Assembly (NCBI RefSeq): GCF_006716185.1
Contig: NZ_VFOP01000001.1
Span: forward strand, 1,488,001-1,552,000
Length of the DNA: 64,000 nucleotides
Direction: 5' to 3'
Source: Ornithinicoccus hortensis
GTDB lineage: Bacteria; Actinomycetota; Actinomycetes; Actinomycetales; Dermatophilaceae
Shown: positions 56,664 to 64,000 of the stretch, piece after piece
How the letters are laid out: every line of letters begins with the position of its first letter
Position numbering within the stretch: the first letter of the stretch is position 1
The notes under the pieces: generated by a model
What the model was told of the DNA's origin: nothing
Seen by the model: the letters and a program-made list of their open reading frames with translations, nothing else
The model's database searches: none
Translations under genes and position numbers: made by a program

Positions 56664-58172
56664 ATGCCCACGCTCCGTGACGTGCTCTCCGAGGTGGCCG
56701 CCCTGCCCCAGGCCGATGCGGAGTGGCTGCACCGGCTGGTCGGCGACTGGCAGATGGTGGCCGACCTGTCCTTCTCCGACCTGACCCTCTGGGTACCCGC
56801 GGGCAGGTCGGCGGACCCGGACTGGGTGCTGGCCTCGCACGCCCGGCCGTCGACCGGACCCAACTTCTACCCCGACGACGTCGTGGGGACCATCGCCGAC
56901 GACCGGCGCCGACCCCGCCTCGAACAGGCCAGGGAGTCCGACTCGATCTCGCTGCCGGACGAGGTCGGCTACGTCCGGGAGCAGTACGTGCCGGTGGTCC
57001 GGGCCGGCCGGTCGATCGCGGTCCTGGTGCGGCATACCGACCTGCAGGCGATGCGCGCCCAGGGGGGACTCGAGGTCAACTACCTGCAGACCGCCCAGGC
57101 GCTGCTGCGGATGGTCAGCCAGGGTTCGTTCCCCGCGGAGAGTTCCCCGACCGGCGTCGGCCGCGGGACCCCGCGGGTCGGGGACGGCGTGGTGCGGCTC
57201 GACGCGGAGGGGCAGATCGAGTACGCCAGCCCCAACGCGGTGTCGGCGCTGCGCCGGCTGGGACACACCGACCAGGTGCACGGGGCGGACCTGTCCGAGA
57301 TCGTCACCCGGCGGCTGCCGTCGGGGGTGACCGTCGACGAGACGATGCCGCTGGTGCTCACCGGACGGGCCCCGTGGGGCACCGAGATCGAGACCCGTGG
57401 GCTGAACCTCACGCTCCGCGCGGTGCCGCTGTATGCCGACGGTTCCCGGGTCGGGGCGCTGATCCTGATGCGCGACGTCAGCGAGATCCGCCGGCGCGAG
57501 CGGGAACTGCTCACCAAGGACGCCACGATCCGGGAGATCCACCACCGGGTGAAGAACAACCTGCAGACGGTCGCCGCGCTGTTGCGGTTGCAGTCCCGGC
57601 GGATGGAGGACCCGGCGGCGAAGGCCGCGCTGCAGGAGGCCGGTCGCCGGCTCACCACGGTGGCGCTGGTGCACGACACGTTGAGCCAGGGGTTCGACGA
57701 GACCCTCGTCTTCGACGAGATCGCGGTCCGGGTCGCCCGGGCCACCGTCGAGGTCGCGGCCCGGGGGACCCGGGTCACGGCGCTGCACTCCGGTTCCTTC
57801 GGCCGGTTGCGCGCCGAGGACGCGACACCGCTGGCCACCGTCCTGGCCGAGCTGGTGCACAACGCGGTCGAGCACGGCTTCAGCACCGAGCCGGGGGCGT
57901 TCGACTCCGGGACGGTGGAGGTGACCGCGCACCGGACGAGTTCCACCGAGCTGGGGGACCTGCTCGAGGTGACCGTGGCGGACAACGGGAAGGGTCTACC
58001 GGAGGGCCACCAGCCGGGGCGGACCGGGCTGGGGATGCAGATCGTCGACGCGCTCATCGCCGACCTGCGCGGCGAGATCCGCTGGGAACCGGCGAAGCCG
58101 CACGGGACCGTCGCGCGGTTCGTCGTGCGGCTTCGACCTGTGCCTGCGCCGGGCGGGGCCCGCGCCGGTTAG
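56664..58172 (+). CDS. pdtaS: PdtaS-type sensor histidine kinase
   Basis: 502 residues from ATG 56664, with a TACCCT box 6 nt upstream (leaderless). No membrane helix, so it is cytosolic. The GAF-like N-terminal domain (about 1-155) is followed by a PAS domain (about 170-285: GVVRLDAEGQIEYASPNAVS), then HisKA_2 IREIHHRVKNNLQTVAALLR (His293/294) and an HWE-related ATPase with ELVHNAVEHGF and DNGKGLPEGH. Homologues control an RNA-binding ANTAR regulator (PdtaR), which is not in this window. Confidence 0.93.
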   Translation: MPTLRDVLSEVAALPQADAEWLHRLVGDWQMVADLSFSDLTLWVPAGRSADPDWVLASHARPSTGPNFYPDDVVGTIADDRRRPRLEQARESDSISLPDEVGYVREQYVPVVRAGRSIAVLVRHTDLQAMRAQGGLEVNYLQTAQALLRMVSQGSFPAESSPTGVGRGTPRVGDGVVRLDAEGQIEYASPNAVSALRRLGHTDQVHGADLSEIVTRRLPSGVTVDETMPLVLTGRAPWGTEIETRGLNLTLRAVPLYADGSRVGALILMRDVSEIRRRERELLTKDATIREIHHRVKNNLQTVAALLRLQSRRMEDPAAKAALQEAGRRLTTVALVHDTLSQGFDETLVFDEIAVRVARATVEVAARGTRVTALHSGSFGRLRAEDATPLATVLAELVHNAVEHGFSTEPGAFDSGTVEVTAHRTSSTELGDLLEVTVADNGKGLPEGHQPGRTGLGMQIVDALIADLRGEIRWEPAKPHGTVARFVVRLRPVPAPGGARAG

Positions 58173-58244
58173 GCGGGCCGATCGGGCCCGGTCCTGCGGG
58201 GTCGGGGGCCCTGCCGGTCGCCCGCGGTCAGGTGTGGGGCAGCG

Positions 58245-58493
58245 TCAGCCGGCGCGGCGGGCGCGGGCCTTGCGGCGCTTCAGGGCGCGCCGCTCGTCCT
58301 CGGAGAGGCCTCCCCAGACCCCGGCGTCCTGCCCGGTCTCCAGCGCCCACTTCAGGCAGGTGTCCATGACCGGGCACCGGCGGCACACGGCTTTGGCGTC
58401 CTCGATCTGCTGCAGGGCCGGCCCGGTGTTGCCGATCGGGAAGAACAGCTCGGGATCCTCGTCCAAGCAAGCAGCGCGACTGCGCCAATCCAT
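58245..58493 (-). CDS. whiB1: WhiB-family iron-sulfur regulator (WhiB1-like)
   Basis: 82 residues from ATG 58493 with AAGGAG upstream. The four cluster cysteines are Cys9, 37, 40 and 46 ([29 protein letters not shown]), followed by [20 protein letters not shown]. The 4Fe-4S protein senses NO/O2 and acts with the principal sigma factor. The short form and FFPIGNTG pattern fit WhiB1. An AT-rich promoter region about 240-330 nt upstream suggests a long leader. Confidence 0.92.
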   Translation of the reverse strand: MDWRSRAACLDEDPELFFPIGNTGPALQQIEDAKAVCRRCPVMDTCLKWALETGQDAGVWGGLSEDERRALKRRKARARRAG

Positions 58494-58963
58494 CTGGGTT
58501 GCTCCTTGTGTGTCACCCGGCGGGCGGACTGGTGTCCGTCCCGTCCGGGACTCGTGTTCGGTGGGGTCAAGTCTGTGGGCCGGCGGTCGGTACCGCGGCG
58601 GTCCTGCTGCGGTGCGGCTGTTGCGTGGCGGGCACTGCGTCCTGTCCAGGGTGGTCCCACCATTCCTCAGGGCGGGCACCGCATTGTGTCCGTGGGTCGT
58701 TCCATGCCGTCCAACGTCGTGGAGCAGCATGCTGTTCCCTCATACTCACAGGTCACTTCAGGGGGACACAAGGGTTTCGAGAGTATTTATTGGGTATAGA
58801 GATGAGGTTTCAATCACATCACGGATCGGTGACGGTGGGCAGCAAAGCGCGAGGTCAGCCGGTGGCCCACGGTGGGGCTCCCTCGGGCCGGCCACGCGCG
58901 GCCCGTAGGGTGGGTGGGCCGCGCAACCCCACGGCATACCCACACCGTCTGCGGGAGGACCCC
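58494..58963. other. Divergent intergenic region between whiB and the amidohydrolase gene
   Basis: 470 nt with no credible gene. An AT-rich island at about 58730-58825 (including TTTATTGGGTATAG on the plus strand) probably holds the whiB promoter, implying a leader of over 200 nt. On the plus strand, TAGGGT at 58906-58911 is a likely -10 for the amidohydrolase, whose ribosome site is GGGAGGA. No riboswitch was recognised. Confidence 0.5.
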
Positions 58964-60154
58964 ATGACCCTGGCCATCAGCAACGCGCACGTGGTGCCCA
59001 TCGAGGGCGAGCCGTTCACCGGGACGGTGGTGCTCGCGGAGGGCAAGATCGCCGCGCTGGGCCCGGACGTGGCGGTGCCGGACGGCGCCGAGGTGGTCGA
59101 CGCCGGCGGCCGGTGGGTCCTCCCCGGGCTGATCGACGCCCACGTGCACCTGGGGGTGCACGAGGAGGGCGAGGGCTGGGCTGGCCAGGACACCAACGAG
59201 ATGACCGACCCGGTCATGGCCGCGGCCCGGGCGCTGGACGCCATCAACCCGCGGGAGCTCGGCTTCGACGACGCGCTGGCCGGGGGCATCACCGCCGTCA
59301 ACGTCAACCCGGGGTCGGGCAACCCGATCGGTGGGCTGACCGTGGCGCTGAAGACCTACGGCCGGTACGTGGACGAGATGGTGCTCCTCAGCCCGTCCGG
59401 TCTGAAGGCCGCGCTGGGGGAGAACCCGAAGCGGGTCTACGGGGACCAGAAGAAGACGCCGTCCACCCGGCTCGGGGTCGCCCTGGTGCTGCGCAGGGCG
59501 TTCACCGAGGCCCGCAACTACCAGGCCAAGGTGGAGAAGGCCGGCAAGGACGGGGAGGCGGCCGAGGGCCACCTGGTGTACCAGGCGCTCGTGCAGGTGC
59601 TCAACCGGGAGATCCCGTGGCGCCAGCACTGCCACCGGGCCGACGACATCGCCACGGCCATCCGGATCTCCGAGGAGTTCGGCTACCAGTTGGTGCTGGA
59701 CCACGGCACCGAGAGCTACCTGCTGGCCGACCTGGTGGCCGAGAAGGGCGTGCCGGTGCTCTACGGCCCGCTCATCGTCAGCCGGTCCAAGGTCGAGGTC
59801 CGGGAGCGCTCGCTCGCCGCTCCCGGCATCCTGGACCGCGCCGGCGTGAAGGTCTCGATCATCACCGACCACCCGGTCGTGCCGATCGACCACCTGATCA
59901 CCCAGGTGGCGCTGGCCGTCAAGGAGGGCCTGGACCCCGAGGCCGGGTTGCGCGCCGTGACGATCAACCCCGCCGAGGTCATGGGCGTCGCCGACCGCGT
60001 CGGCTCGCTGGCCCCCGGCAAGGACGCCGACGTCGTCCTCTGGTCCGGCGACCCGCTCGACCTGCGGTCCCGCGCCCTGCGCGTCTGGGTCGGCGGCGAG
60101 GAGGTCTACAGCTACGACGAGGAGCAGCGCACCGGCACCGTCCGCCCGCGGTAG
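58964..60154 (+). CDS. Amidohydrolase-superfamily protein (imidazolonepropionase-like)
   Basis: 396 residues from ATG 58964. N-terminal beta sandwich ([20 protein letters not shown]), metal site [42 protein letters not shown] and the metal aspartate in [13 protein letters not shown]. The C-terminal part is [20 protein letters not shown], ending [13 protein letters not shown]. This is the COG1228 group; the substrate is not predictable. Ends 10 nt before the target repeat of the IS110 element. Confidence 0.88.
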   Translation: MTLAISNAHVVPIEGEPFTGTVVLAEGKIAALGPDVAVPDGAEVVDAGGRWVLPGLIDAHVHLGVHEEGEGWAGQDTNEMTDPVMAAARALDAINPRELGFDDALAGGITAVNVNPGSGNPIGGLTVALKTYGRYVDEMVLLSPSGLKAALGENPKRVYGDQKKTPSTRLGVALVLRRAFTEARNYQAKVEKAGKDGEAAEGHLVYQALVQVLNREIPWRQHCHRADDIATAIRISEEFGYQLVLDHGTESYLLADLVAEKGVPVLYGPLIVSRSKVEVRERSLAAPGILDRAGVKVSIITDHPVVPIDHLITQVALAVKEGLDPEAGLRAVTINPAEVMGVADRVGSLAPGKDADVVLWSGDPLDLRSRALRVWVGGEEVYSYDEEQRTGTVRPR

Positions 60155-60163
60155 GTGGAAGAC

Positions 60164-60179
60164 CTGCAGGATTATCGGG
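60164..60179. repeat. Dispersed palindromic repeat, copy C, left part
   Basis: CTGCAGGATTATCGGG, identical to the first half of copies A and B. It is interrupted by the IS110 element and resumes at 61516. Confidence 0.9.
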
Positions 60180-60195
60180 ACGCTCCTATGGACCG

Positions 60196-61257
60196 TCAAG
60201 GCCTGATCGGGCCTGCTTCGAGCAGGCGGTAGAGATCGCGAGCGATGTAGCGCTTGAGGCAGCGTGTGATTTCGCGGTTGGTCTTGCCCTCGGCGGTGCG
60301 ACGGGTGACGTATTCGCGGGTGGTTTGGTCGTAGTGGATGCGGGAGAGCGCGATGGTGTGCAGTGCCCGGTTGAGCTGTCGGTCGCCGTACTGGTTGAGG
60401 CGGTGTCGGGTGGTGACCTGGCCGCTGTTGGCCGGGATCGGGGCTACGCCGGCGAGCATCGCGAAGGCGGCCTCGGAGTGGATCCGGCCTGGGTGGGACC
60501 AGGCGCACAGCACGGTCGCGGCCACGATCGGCCCGACACCGGGCTGGGCCAGGACGTCGGGGCGCCAGGCCAGCACGATCGCCCGGATGGCGTTCTCGTG
60601 CTCGGCGGCCTCCTTCGACAGGGCACGTGCCCGCCGGGCCAGGGCGCGCAAGGTCCTGACGGTCGTAGTGGTCTCCAGGTCCCACGTTGAGTTCAGACGC
60701 ATTTTCGCCGCGGTCCTGATCATCGCCGGGACCTTCTGGCCGCGGAACCGCTCGCGGATCGGCTCGGGCGCGGCGATGAGGAGGCTGAACAGCTGGCGTT
60801 GGGCGTCGGTGGAGGCGTTGACTGCGGACCGGCGCGCGGCCAGCAGCACCGAGAGCGCCTGGCGGTCCCCGCCACTGCGCGGGGTGCCGAGCTTCGCGCG
60901 GGACAGTGCTTCGCGGGCGGCGCGGATCGCGTCGAGCGGGTCGGACTTGGCGCCGTTACGTCGCTTAGCGCGTTCGGGACGGTCGAGCTCGACCACGACC
61001 TCCTGGTTGCGCTCGAGGTGCCGGGTCAGGCCGGCGCCGTGCCCGCCGGTGCCTTCGATCGCCCACGCCCGCAGTGCTGCGTGCTCGTTAGCGAACTCCA
61101 CCAGTCGGGCATAGCCGTCGGTCGTGGCTTCGACGGTGATCTCCTCAAGCACACCGCCGGTCCGCGCGTCGACCACGGCCGCTGAGTGAGTCTGGACGTG
61201 GGTGTCGACGCCGATGACGGTATCGACGACGTCACGTAGATCGGTCACACTGGTCAT
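60196..61257 (-). CDS. IS110-family DEDD transposase
   Basis: 353 residues from ATG 61257 with GGAGAG upstream. The N-terminal RuvC-like domain carries Asp18 (VIGVDTH), Glu68 (AIEGTGG), Asp106 and Asp109 (SDPLDA). The C-terminal domain has LAQPGVGPIVAATVL, MLAGVAPIPANSGQ with the catalytic Ser near 278, and RHRLNQYGDRQLNRALH. All catalytic residues are intact, so it appears functional. The frame is open further upstream, but that part lies in the RNA-coding left end. Confidence 0.95.
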   Translation of the reverse strand: MTSVTDLRDVVDTVIGVDTHVQTHSAAVVDARTGGVLEEITVEATTDGYARLVEFANEHAALRAWAIEGTGGHGAGLTRHLERNQEVVVELDRPERAKRRNGAKSDPLDAIRAAREALSRAKLGTPRSGGDRQALSVLLAARRSAVNASTDAQRQLFSLLIAAPEPIRERFRGQKVPAMIRTAAKMRLNSTWDLETTTTVRTLRALARRARALSKEAAEHENAIRAIVLAWRPDVLAQPGVGPIVAATVLCAWSHPGRIHSEAAFAMLAGVAPIPANSGQVTTRHRLNQYGDRQLNRALHTIALSRIHYDQTTREYVTRRTAEGKTNREITRCLKRYIARDLYRLLEAGPIRP

Positions 61258-61264
61258 GCGTTCT

Positions 61265-61505
61265 CTCCTTGCCTGGGAGCGGATGTGGTTCCGGTCCGGG
61301 GCGGAGACTCGGCAGGACTGTGATGAGACACGACCGGTGCGTGAACACCGGACGGTCAAGCTCCTGATCAGGCCAACTGCTCCGACCGGGCCGGGGCCGG
61401 CAACCCCAAGCGGACAAGTCCCGAGAAAGGCACAAAGCCAGTCACCCGAAGGGTCACACTCACGGTCACCGACCAACAGCCCAGCACCATCAGGCTGCAA
61501 AGGGA
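61265..61505 (-). ncRNA. Predicted IS110 bridge RNA
   Basis: On the minus strand the left end carries four guide-like segments in order. Left target guide TCGGGTGACTG (61449-61439) is identical to the junction 61523-61513. Right target guide TCGGGA (61424-61419) pairs with the other flank. Left donor guide AGGAGC (61365-61360) equals the element's right end (60187-60182). Right donor guide TCACAGT (61323-61317) is complementary to the left end (61516-61510). This is the target-loop then donor-loop order of IS621-type bridge RNA. Exact RNA ends are not determined. Confidence 0.7.
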
Positions 61506-61515
61506 ATCCTCACAG

Positions 61516-61583
61516 TCACCCGATAATCCTGCACTTCGTGGGGAACCTTCCCGGTCGATAGCGCCAGGTTCCGGGGTGAAGCG
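61516..61583. repeat. Dispersed palindromic repeat, copy C, right part
   Basis: TCACCCGATAATCCTGC followed by CTTCCCGGTCGATAGCGCCA and CCGGGGTGAAGCG. With the left part it makes a complete copy between the amidohydrolase gene and the convergent Lys-rich gene. Confidence 0.9.
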
Positions 61584-61616
61584 AGGCGGAGAAGGGTCTC
61601 AGGGTCCTTCGGGCGC

Positions 61617-62006
61617 CTAACTGGCCAGCGGTGCCCGGGCGGCCTTCGCACCGGGCTGGTCGCCGCTGTCCACCTGCTCGCCGGCTGCCGGCTCCTCCAC
61701 GGCACGCGACTCCCGGGCCCGCGCCTCCAACGCCCTGGCTTCCCGGGCCCGCGCCTCCCGCTTGCGCTTCTTGTCCTTCTTCCGCTTCTTCTTCGAGCGC
61801 TTCGGGTCCTCCAGGGGCAGGCCGTCGATCCGGACCAACCTGCGGTGCTTGACGTCGTAGCCCGCCGGGAGGGTGCCCTCGTTCAGCATGCGCAGCGGAC
61901 AGCGCCGACACTTCGGCTTGCTGTCGCAGCACTTCTTCTTCGGCGGCTTCACCTTGGCCTTCGCGGCGTCCTTGCCTTTGCCCTTGGCCTTGGCCTTCTT
62001 CGACAC
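61617..62006 (-). CDS. Small Lys-rich, Cys-containing basic protein
   Basis: 129 residues from GTG 62006, with a TACGAT box 6 nt upstream (leaderless). It begins SKKAKAKGKGKD, contains a compact cysteine group KKKCCDSKPKCRRCPLRML that could hold a metal, then a conserved GYDVKHRRLVRIDGLPLEDP stretch, a basic run SKKKRKKDKKRKREARARE and an acidic C-terminus. I do not recognise a named family. The composition suggests nucleic acid or ribosome contact, which is inference. Confidence 0.65.
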   Translation of the reverse strand: MSKKAKAKGKGKDAAKAKVKPPKKKCCDSKPKCRRCPLRMLNEGTLPAGYDVKHRRLVRIDGLPLEDPKRSKKKRKKDKKRKREARAREARALEARARESRAVEEPAAGEQVDSGDQPGAKAARAPLAS

Positions 62007-62105
62007 GCGAGCATCGTAGGGCACCGGGGTCGCCCGCCCTGGGGCGACCGGTGCGTCCCGGACGGGGAGCCGGGCCCCGGCGCGTCGGGGTGGAGTCGGC
62101 CGCGG

Positions 62106-62948
62106 TCAGTGGTGCTCGTCAGCGGGCCGTCCCGGACCGACGAGGACGCAGTCGGGGCACAGCCCGTGACCGGGGAGCCGGTAGTACAGGCAGCAGCCCC
62201 GCCGGCGGAACTGGGACCCCCCGTCGGGGAACGACCCGCCCCCGGCCAGCCGCCGGTCCGCGAGCAGACCCCGGACGACCGCGTCGACCTGCGCCTCGAG
62301 GTCGGGGCGGCGGCGCACCAGCATCCGCCCGGAGTTCACCAGGGCCGAGGCCGTATTGCTGACCATCACCCGGGCCGAAGTGCGCCCCAGCCGGGCGCAG
62401 GCCCGGTCGACATCATGGACGGAGCCGGCCAGGATGAGGTCGCGCAGGGCGCCGACCGTCTCGACGGGACCGGACACGGAACGACCGGCGAGCGGGTCGG
62501 CGGACGCGAGCGGCACCGGGCTGCGGTGTCCGGCGGACACGTGCAGCAGCGACGTGGACAGGTCGGGCACCCACCCGTGCAGGAGGGCGGACGCCAGCCC
62601 GACCGACCAGAGGCGTGAGACCAGGCCGACCTGCACCGCGGACACCGCGACCCGTGGGTCGACCACGGGGTCTGCCCCGGGAGCGTCCCCCGACGCACCG
62701 TCGGACGCCCGGCCGACGTTGGCCAGCGCCTCCCGGACCGCATCGAAGCGCGCCGGGAGGAGGGGCTCGGCCAGGGCCCGACCCAGCGGGACCAGCCCGT
62801 CGGTGGAGACCTGCCAGCCGAAGAACCCCTGGAGCGCGTCGAGGGACCTGGCCAGCCCTACCGGGTCGGGAGCCGTCAGCCGACGGTCCCGTCGAGCACC
62901 GCGCGGGCCGCGGAGAAGCGGGCGATCGGCACCCGGTAGGGGGAGCAC
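62106..62948 (-). CDS. FhuF-like (2Fe-2S) ferric siderophore reductase
   Basis: Up to 280 residues. The C-terminal FhuF motif RRGCCLYYRLPGHGLCPDC gives the Cys-Cys-x10-Cys-x2-Cys set that binds the 2Fe-2S cluster. Upstream, RLWSVGLASALLHGWVPDLS and SARVMVSNTASALVNSGRML fit the family. It would reduce iron from siderophores in the cytosol. The start is uncertain: GTG 62948 would overlap ppdK by 73 bp, and no other ATG/GTG/TTG exists in the first 60 codons; a CTG near 62880 is possible. Confidence 0.8.
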   Translation of the reverse strand: MLPLPGADRPLLRGPRGARRDRRLTAPDPVGLARSLDALQGFFGWQVSTDGLVPLGRALAEPLLPARFDAVREALANVGRASDGASGDAPGADPVVDPRVAVSAVQVGLVSRLWSVGLASALLHGWVPDLSTSLLHVSAGHRSPVPLASADPLAGRSVSGPVETVGALRDLILAGSVHDVDRACARLGRTSARVMVSNTASALVNSGRMLVRRRPDLEAQVDAVVRGLLADRRLAGGGSFPDGGSQFRRRGCCLYYRLPGHGLCPDCVLVGPGRPADEHH

Positions 62949-64000
62949 GACACGTAGTCCAACCCGATCGACTCGAACAGCGCGATCGAGGCGGGGTCGC
63001 CGCCGTGCTCACCGCAGACGCCGACCTTGAGGTCGCCCTTGGTCTGCCGGCCGCGGTCGGTCCCGATCCGGACCAGGCCGCCCACGCCGTCGGCGTCGAT
63101 GGAGGCGAACGGGTTGTTCGGCACGACGTCGTCGTCCACGTAGGCCGCCAGGAAGCTGCCCTCGGCATCGTCCCGGGAGATCCCGATGCCGGTCTGGGTC
63201 AGGTCGTTGGTGCCGAAGCTGAAGAAGTCGGCGTGCTCGGCGATCTGGTCGGCCACCACGGCGGCCCGCGGGAGTTCGATCATGGTGCCCACCGTGTAGG
63301 GGAACTCCTTGCCGGCGGACTCGAACTCCTCCGCCAGCGTCTCGTCGATCAGCTCGCGCATCCGGCGCAACTCCTCGGCATACGCCACGAGCGGGACCAT
63401 GATCTCCACGAGCGGCTCCCCGCCCCGCTCGGCGACGGCGAACGCCGCCCGGGCGATGGCCCGGACCTGCATCTGCGGGATCTCCGGGTAGAGCAGCGCC
63501 AGCCGGACGCCGCGGGTGCCCAGCATGGGGTTCATCTCGGTGAGCTTCTTGACCTGGGCCAGCAGCACGCGGGCCTCGCGCAGCTCGGTCTCGTCGCCGC
63601 CCTGGAGCTCCAGGCGCTGCACCAGCAGGGCCTGCTCCACCAGGTCGGGCAGGAACTCGTGCAGCGGCGGGTCGAGCAGCCGGATGGTGACCGGTAGGCC
63701 GGACATCGCCTCGAAGATCGCCTCGAAGTCCTCCTGCTGCATCGGCAGGATGGTCTCCAGCGCGGCGGCCCGCTCCTCCTCGTCGCCGGCCAGGATCATC
63801 TTGCGCACGGCGGGCAGCCGGTCCTCGGCCATGAACATGTGCTCGGTGCGGCAGAGGCCGATCCCCTGGGCACCGAACTCGCGGGCCCGGGCGGCGTCCT
63901 CACCGGTGTCGGCATTGGCCCGCACCTGGAGGCGGCGGACCTCGTCGGCCCAGCCGACGACCGCCTGGAAGTCCTCGTTGATCTGCGGCGGGACCAGCTC
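62876..64000 (-). CDS. ppdK: Pyruvate, phosphate dikinase, C-terminal part (5' end outside window)
   Basis: About 375 residues of the PEP-binding TIM barrel: EFGAQGIGLCRTEHMFMAED, MLGTRGVRLALLYPEIPQMQ, VGTMIELPRAAVVADQIAEH, FFSFGTNDLTQTGIGISRDD and the catalytic cysteine near the end in YVSCSPYRVPIARF. The N-terminal ATP-grasp and phosphohistidine domains lie beyond the window. It interconverts pyruvate/ATP/Pi and PEP/AMP/PPi. The following FhuF-like gene starts at or inside its 3' end. Confidence 0.95.
   Translation of the reverse strand, partial: ELVPPQINEDFQAVVGWADEVRRLQVRANADTGEDAARAREFGAQGIGLCRTEHMFMAEDRLPAVRKMILAGDEEERAAALETILPMQQEDFEAIFEAMSGLPVTIRLLDPPLHEFLPDLVEQALLVQRLELQGGDETELREARVLLAQVKKLTEMNPMLGTRGVRLALLYPEIPQMQVRAIARAAFAVAERGGEPLVEIMVPLVAYAEELRRMRELIDETLAEEFESAGKEFPYTVGTMIELPRAAVVADQIAEHADFFSFGTNDLTQTGIGISRDDAEGSFLAAYVDDDVVPNNPFASIDADGVGGLVRIGTDRGRQTKGDLKVGVCGEHGGDPASIALFESIGLDYVSCSPYRVPIARFSAARAVLDGTVG

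Larger units (their letters stand above)
60180..61515 (-). mobile_element. IS110-family insertion sequence (about 1336 bp) inserted in a palindromic repeat
   Basis: Removal of 60180-61515 rejoins copy C exactly as in copies A and B, so the boundaries are fixed to within one base (a shared G). There is no target duplication and no terminal inverted repeat, as expected for IS110. The right end is only about 16 bp past the transposase stop, and the left end has about 258 nt of non-coding sequence. Interrupting a non-coding repeat explains why no gene is damaged. Confidence 0.92.

Noticed and set aside
51833-56863. Very long open frame (about 1676 codons) on the strand opposite gdh
   Set aside because: It is the mirror of a strongly conserved gene; its translation is rich in Arg, Gly, Val and His with no domain, as is usual in high-G+C antisense frames.
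61258-61500. N-terminal extension of the IS110 transposase to 434 residues
   Set aside because: ATG 61257 has a good ribosome site and starts at the family's normal N-terminus; the extension coincides with the predicted bridge RNA.

Overview
The window is a contiguous chromosomal segment of a high-G+C actinomycete. I estimate about 72% G+C by eye and have not computed it. Actinobacterial markers are mycothione reductase, the MtrA-MtrB-LpqB cluster, a WhiB regulator, a DUF3499 protein, a 180-kDa-type NAD-glutamate dehydrogenase, and many leaderless GTG/ATG starts placed 6-7 nt after a TANNNT -10 box. Overall style suggests the Intrasporangiaceae/Ornithinimicrobium neighbourhood, but that placement is an inference. 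Most of the window is housekeeping core genome with few intergenic gaps.

Layout. 1-7.3 kb is the cell-envelope sugar block (end of a polytopic glycosyltransferase-like protein, DUF5719, a degenerate zincin-like protein, DUF3499, phosphomannomutase manB, Trm112-like, SIS isomerase-like). 7.4-10.2 kb holds an FtsX-type ABC exporter and a frameshifted membrane-protein gene. 10.3-14.9 kb is a tryptophan-to-anthranilate block (kynA, an FMO-like flavoprotein, kynU) followed by mtr. 15.0-22.4 kb is ahcY, mtrA-mtrB-lpqB, comF, hpf. 22.5-27.6 kb has a YcaQ/AlkX-like protein and a very large secreted nuclease with cell-wall-binding repeats. 27.7-36.5 kb is one nine-gene minus-strand operon: IclR regulator, CaiB CoA-transferase, HMG-CoA-lyase-like, LeuC/LeuD-like hydratase, RraA-like aldolase and a TctCBA tripartite transporter. 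It is read here as an uptake and degradation route for a (C5?) branched dicarboxylate. 36.6-39.3 kb has an inverted 33-bp minisatellite and a protein made of four tandem GNAT domains. 39.5-48.8 kb is secA, an Rv3235-like/LysM pair, small regulators, a SAF/CpaE-like pair, and a WS/DGAT-like acyltransferase. 48.9-58.2 kb is a glutamate catabolic pair (pruA, gdh) and the PdtaS-type kinase. 58.2-64 kb has whiB, an amidohydrolase, an IS110 element, a Lys/Cys-rich small protein, a FhuF-like protein and the 3' part of ppdK.

Three signals go beyond gene content. (1) The IS110 element sits exactly in the centre of one copy of a dispersed palindromic repeat. Its 5' non-coding end carries four short segments, in the order expected for a bridge RNA, that match the target and the element ends, so target choice can be read from the sequence. 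(2) That repeat (CTGCAGGATTATCGGG and its mirror plus a conserved spacer) occurs three times, always between convergent genes, probably as a bidirectional terminator. (3) The 8-mer GTATGCCG/CGGCATAC occurs at least 38 times where I would expect about two. It lies in all reading frames and forces otherwise rare codons (TAT, ATA, CAT, GCA), which points to selection at the DNA level.
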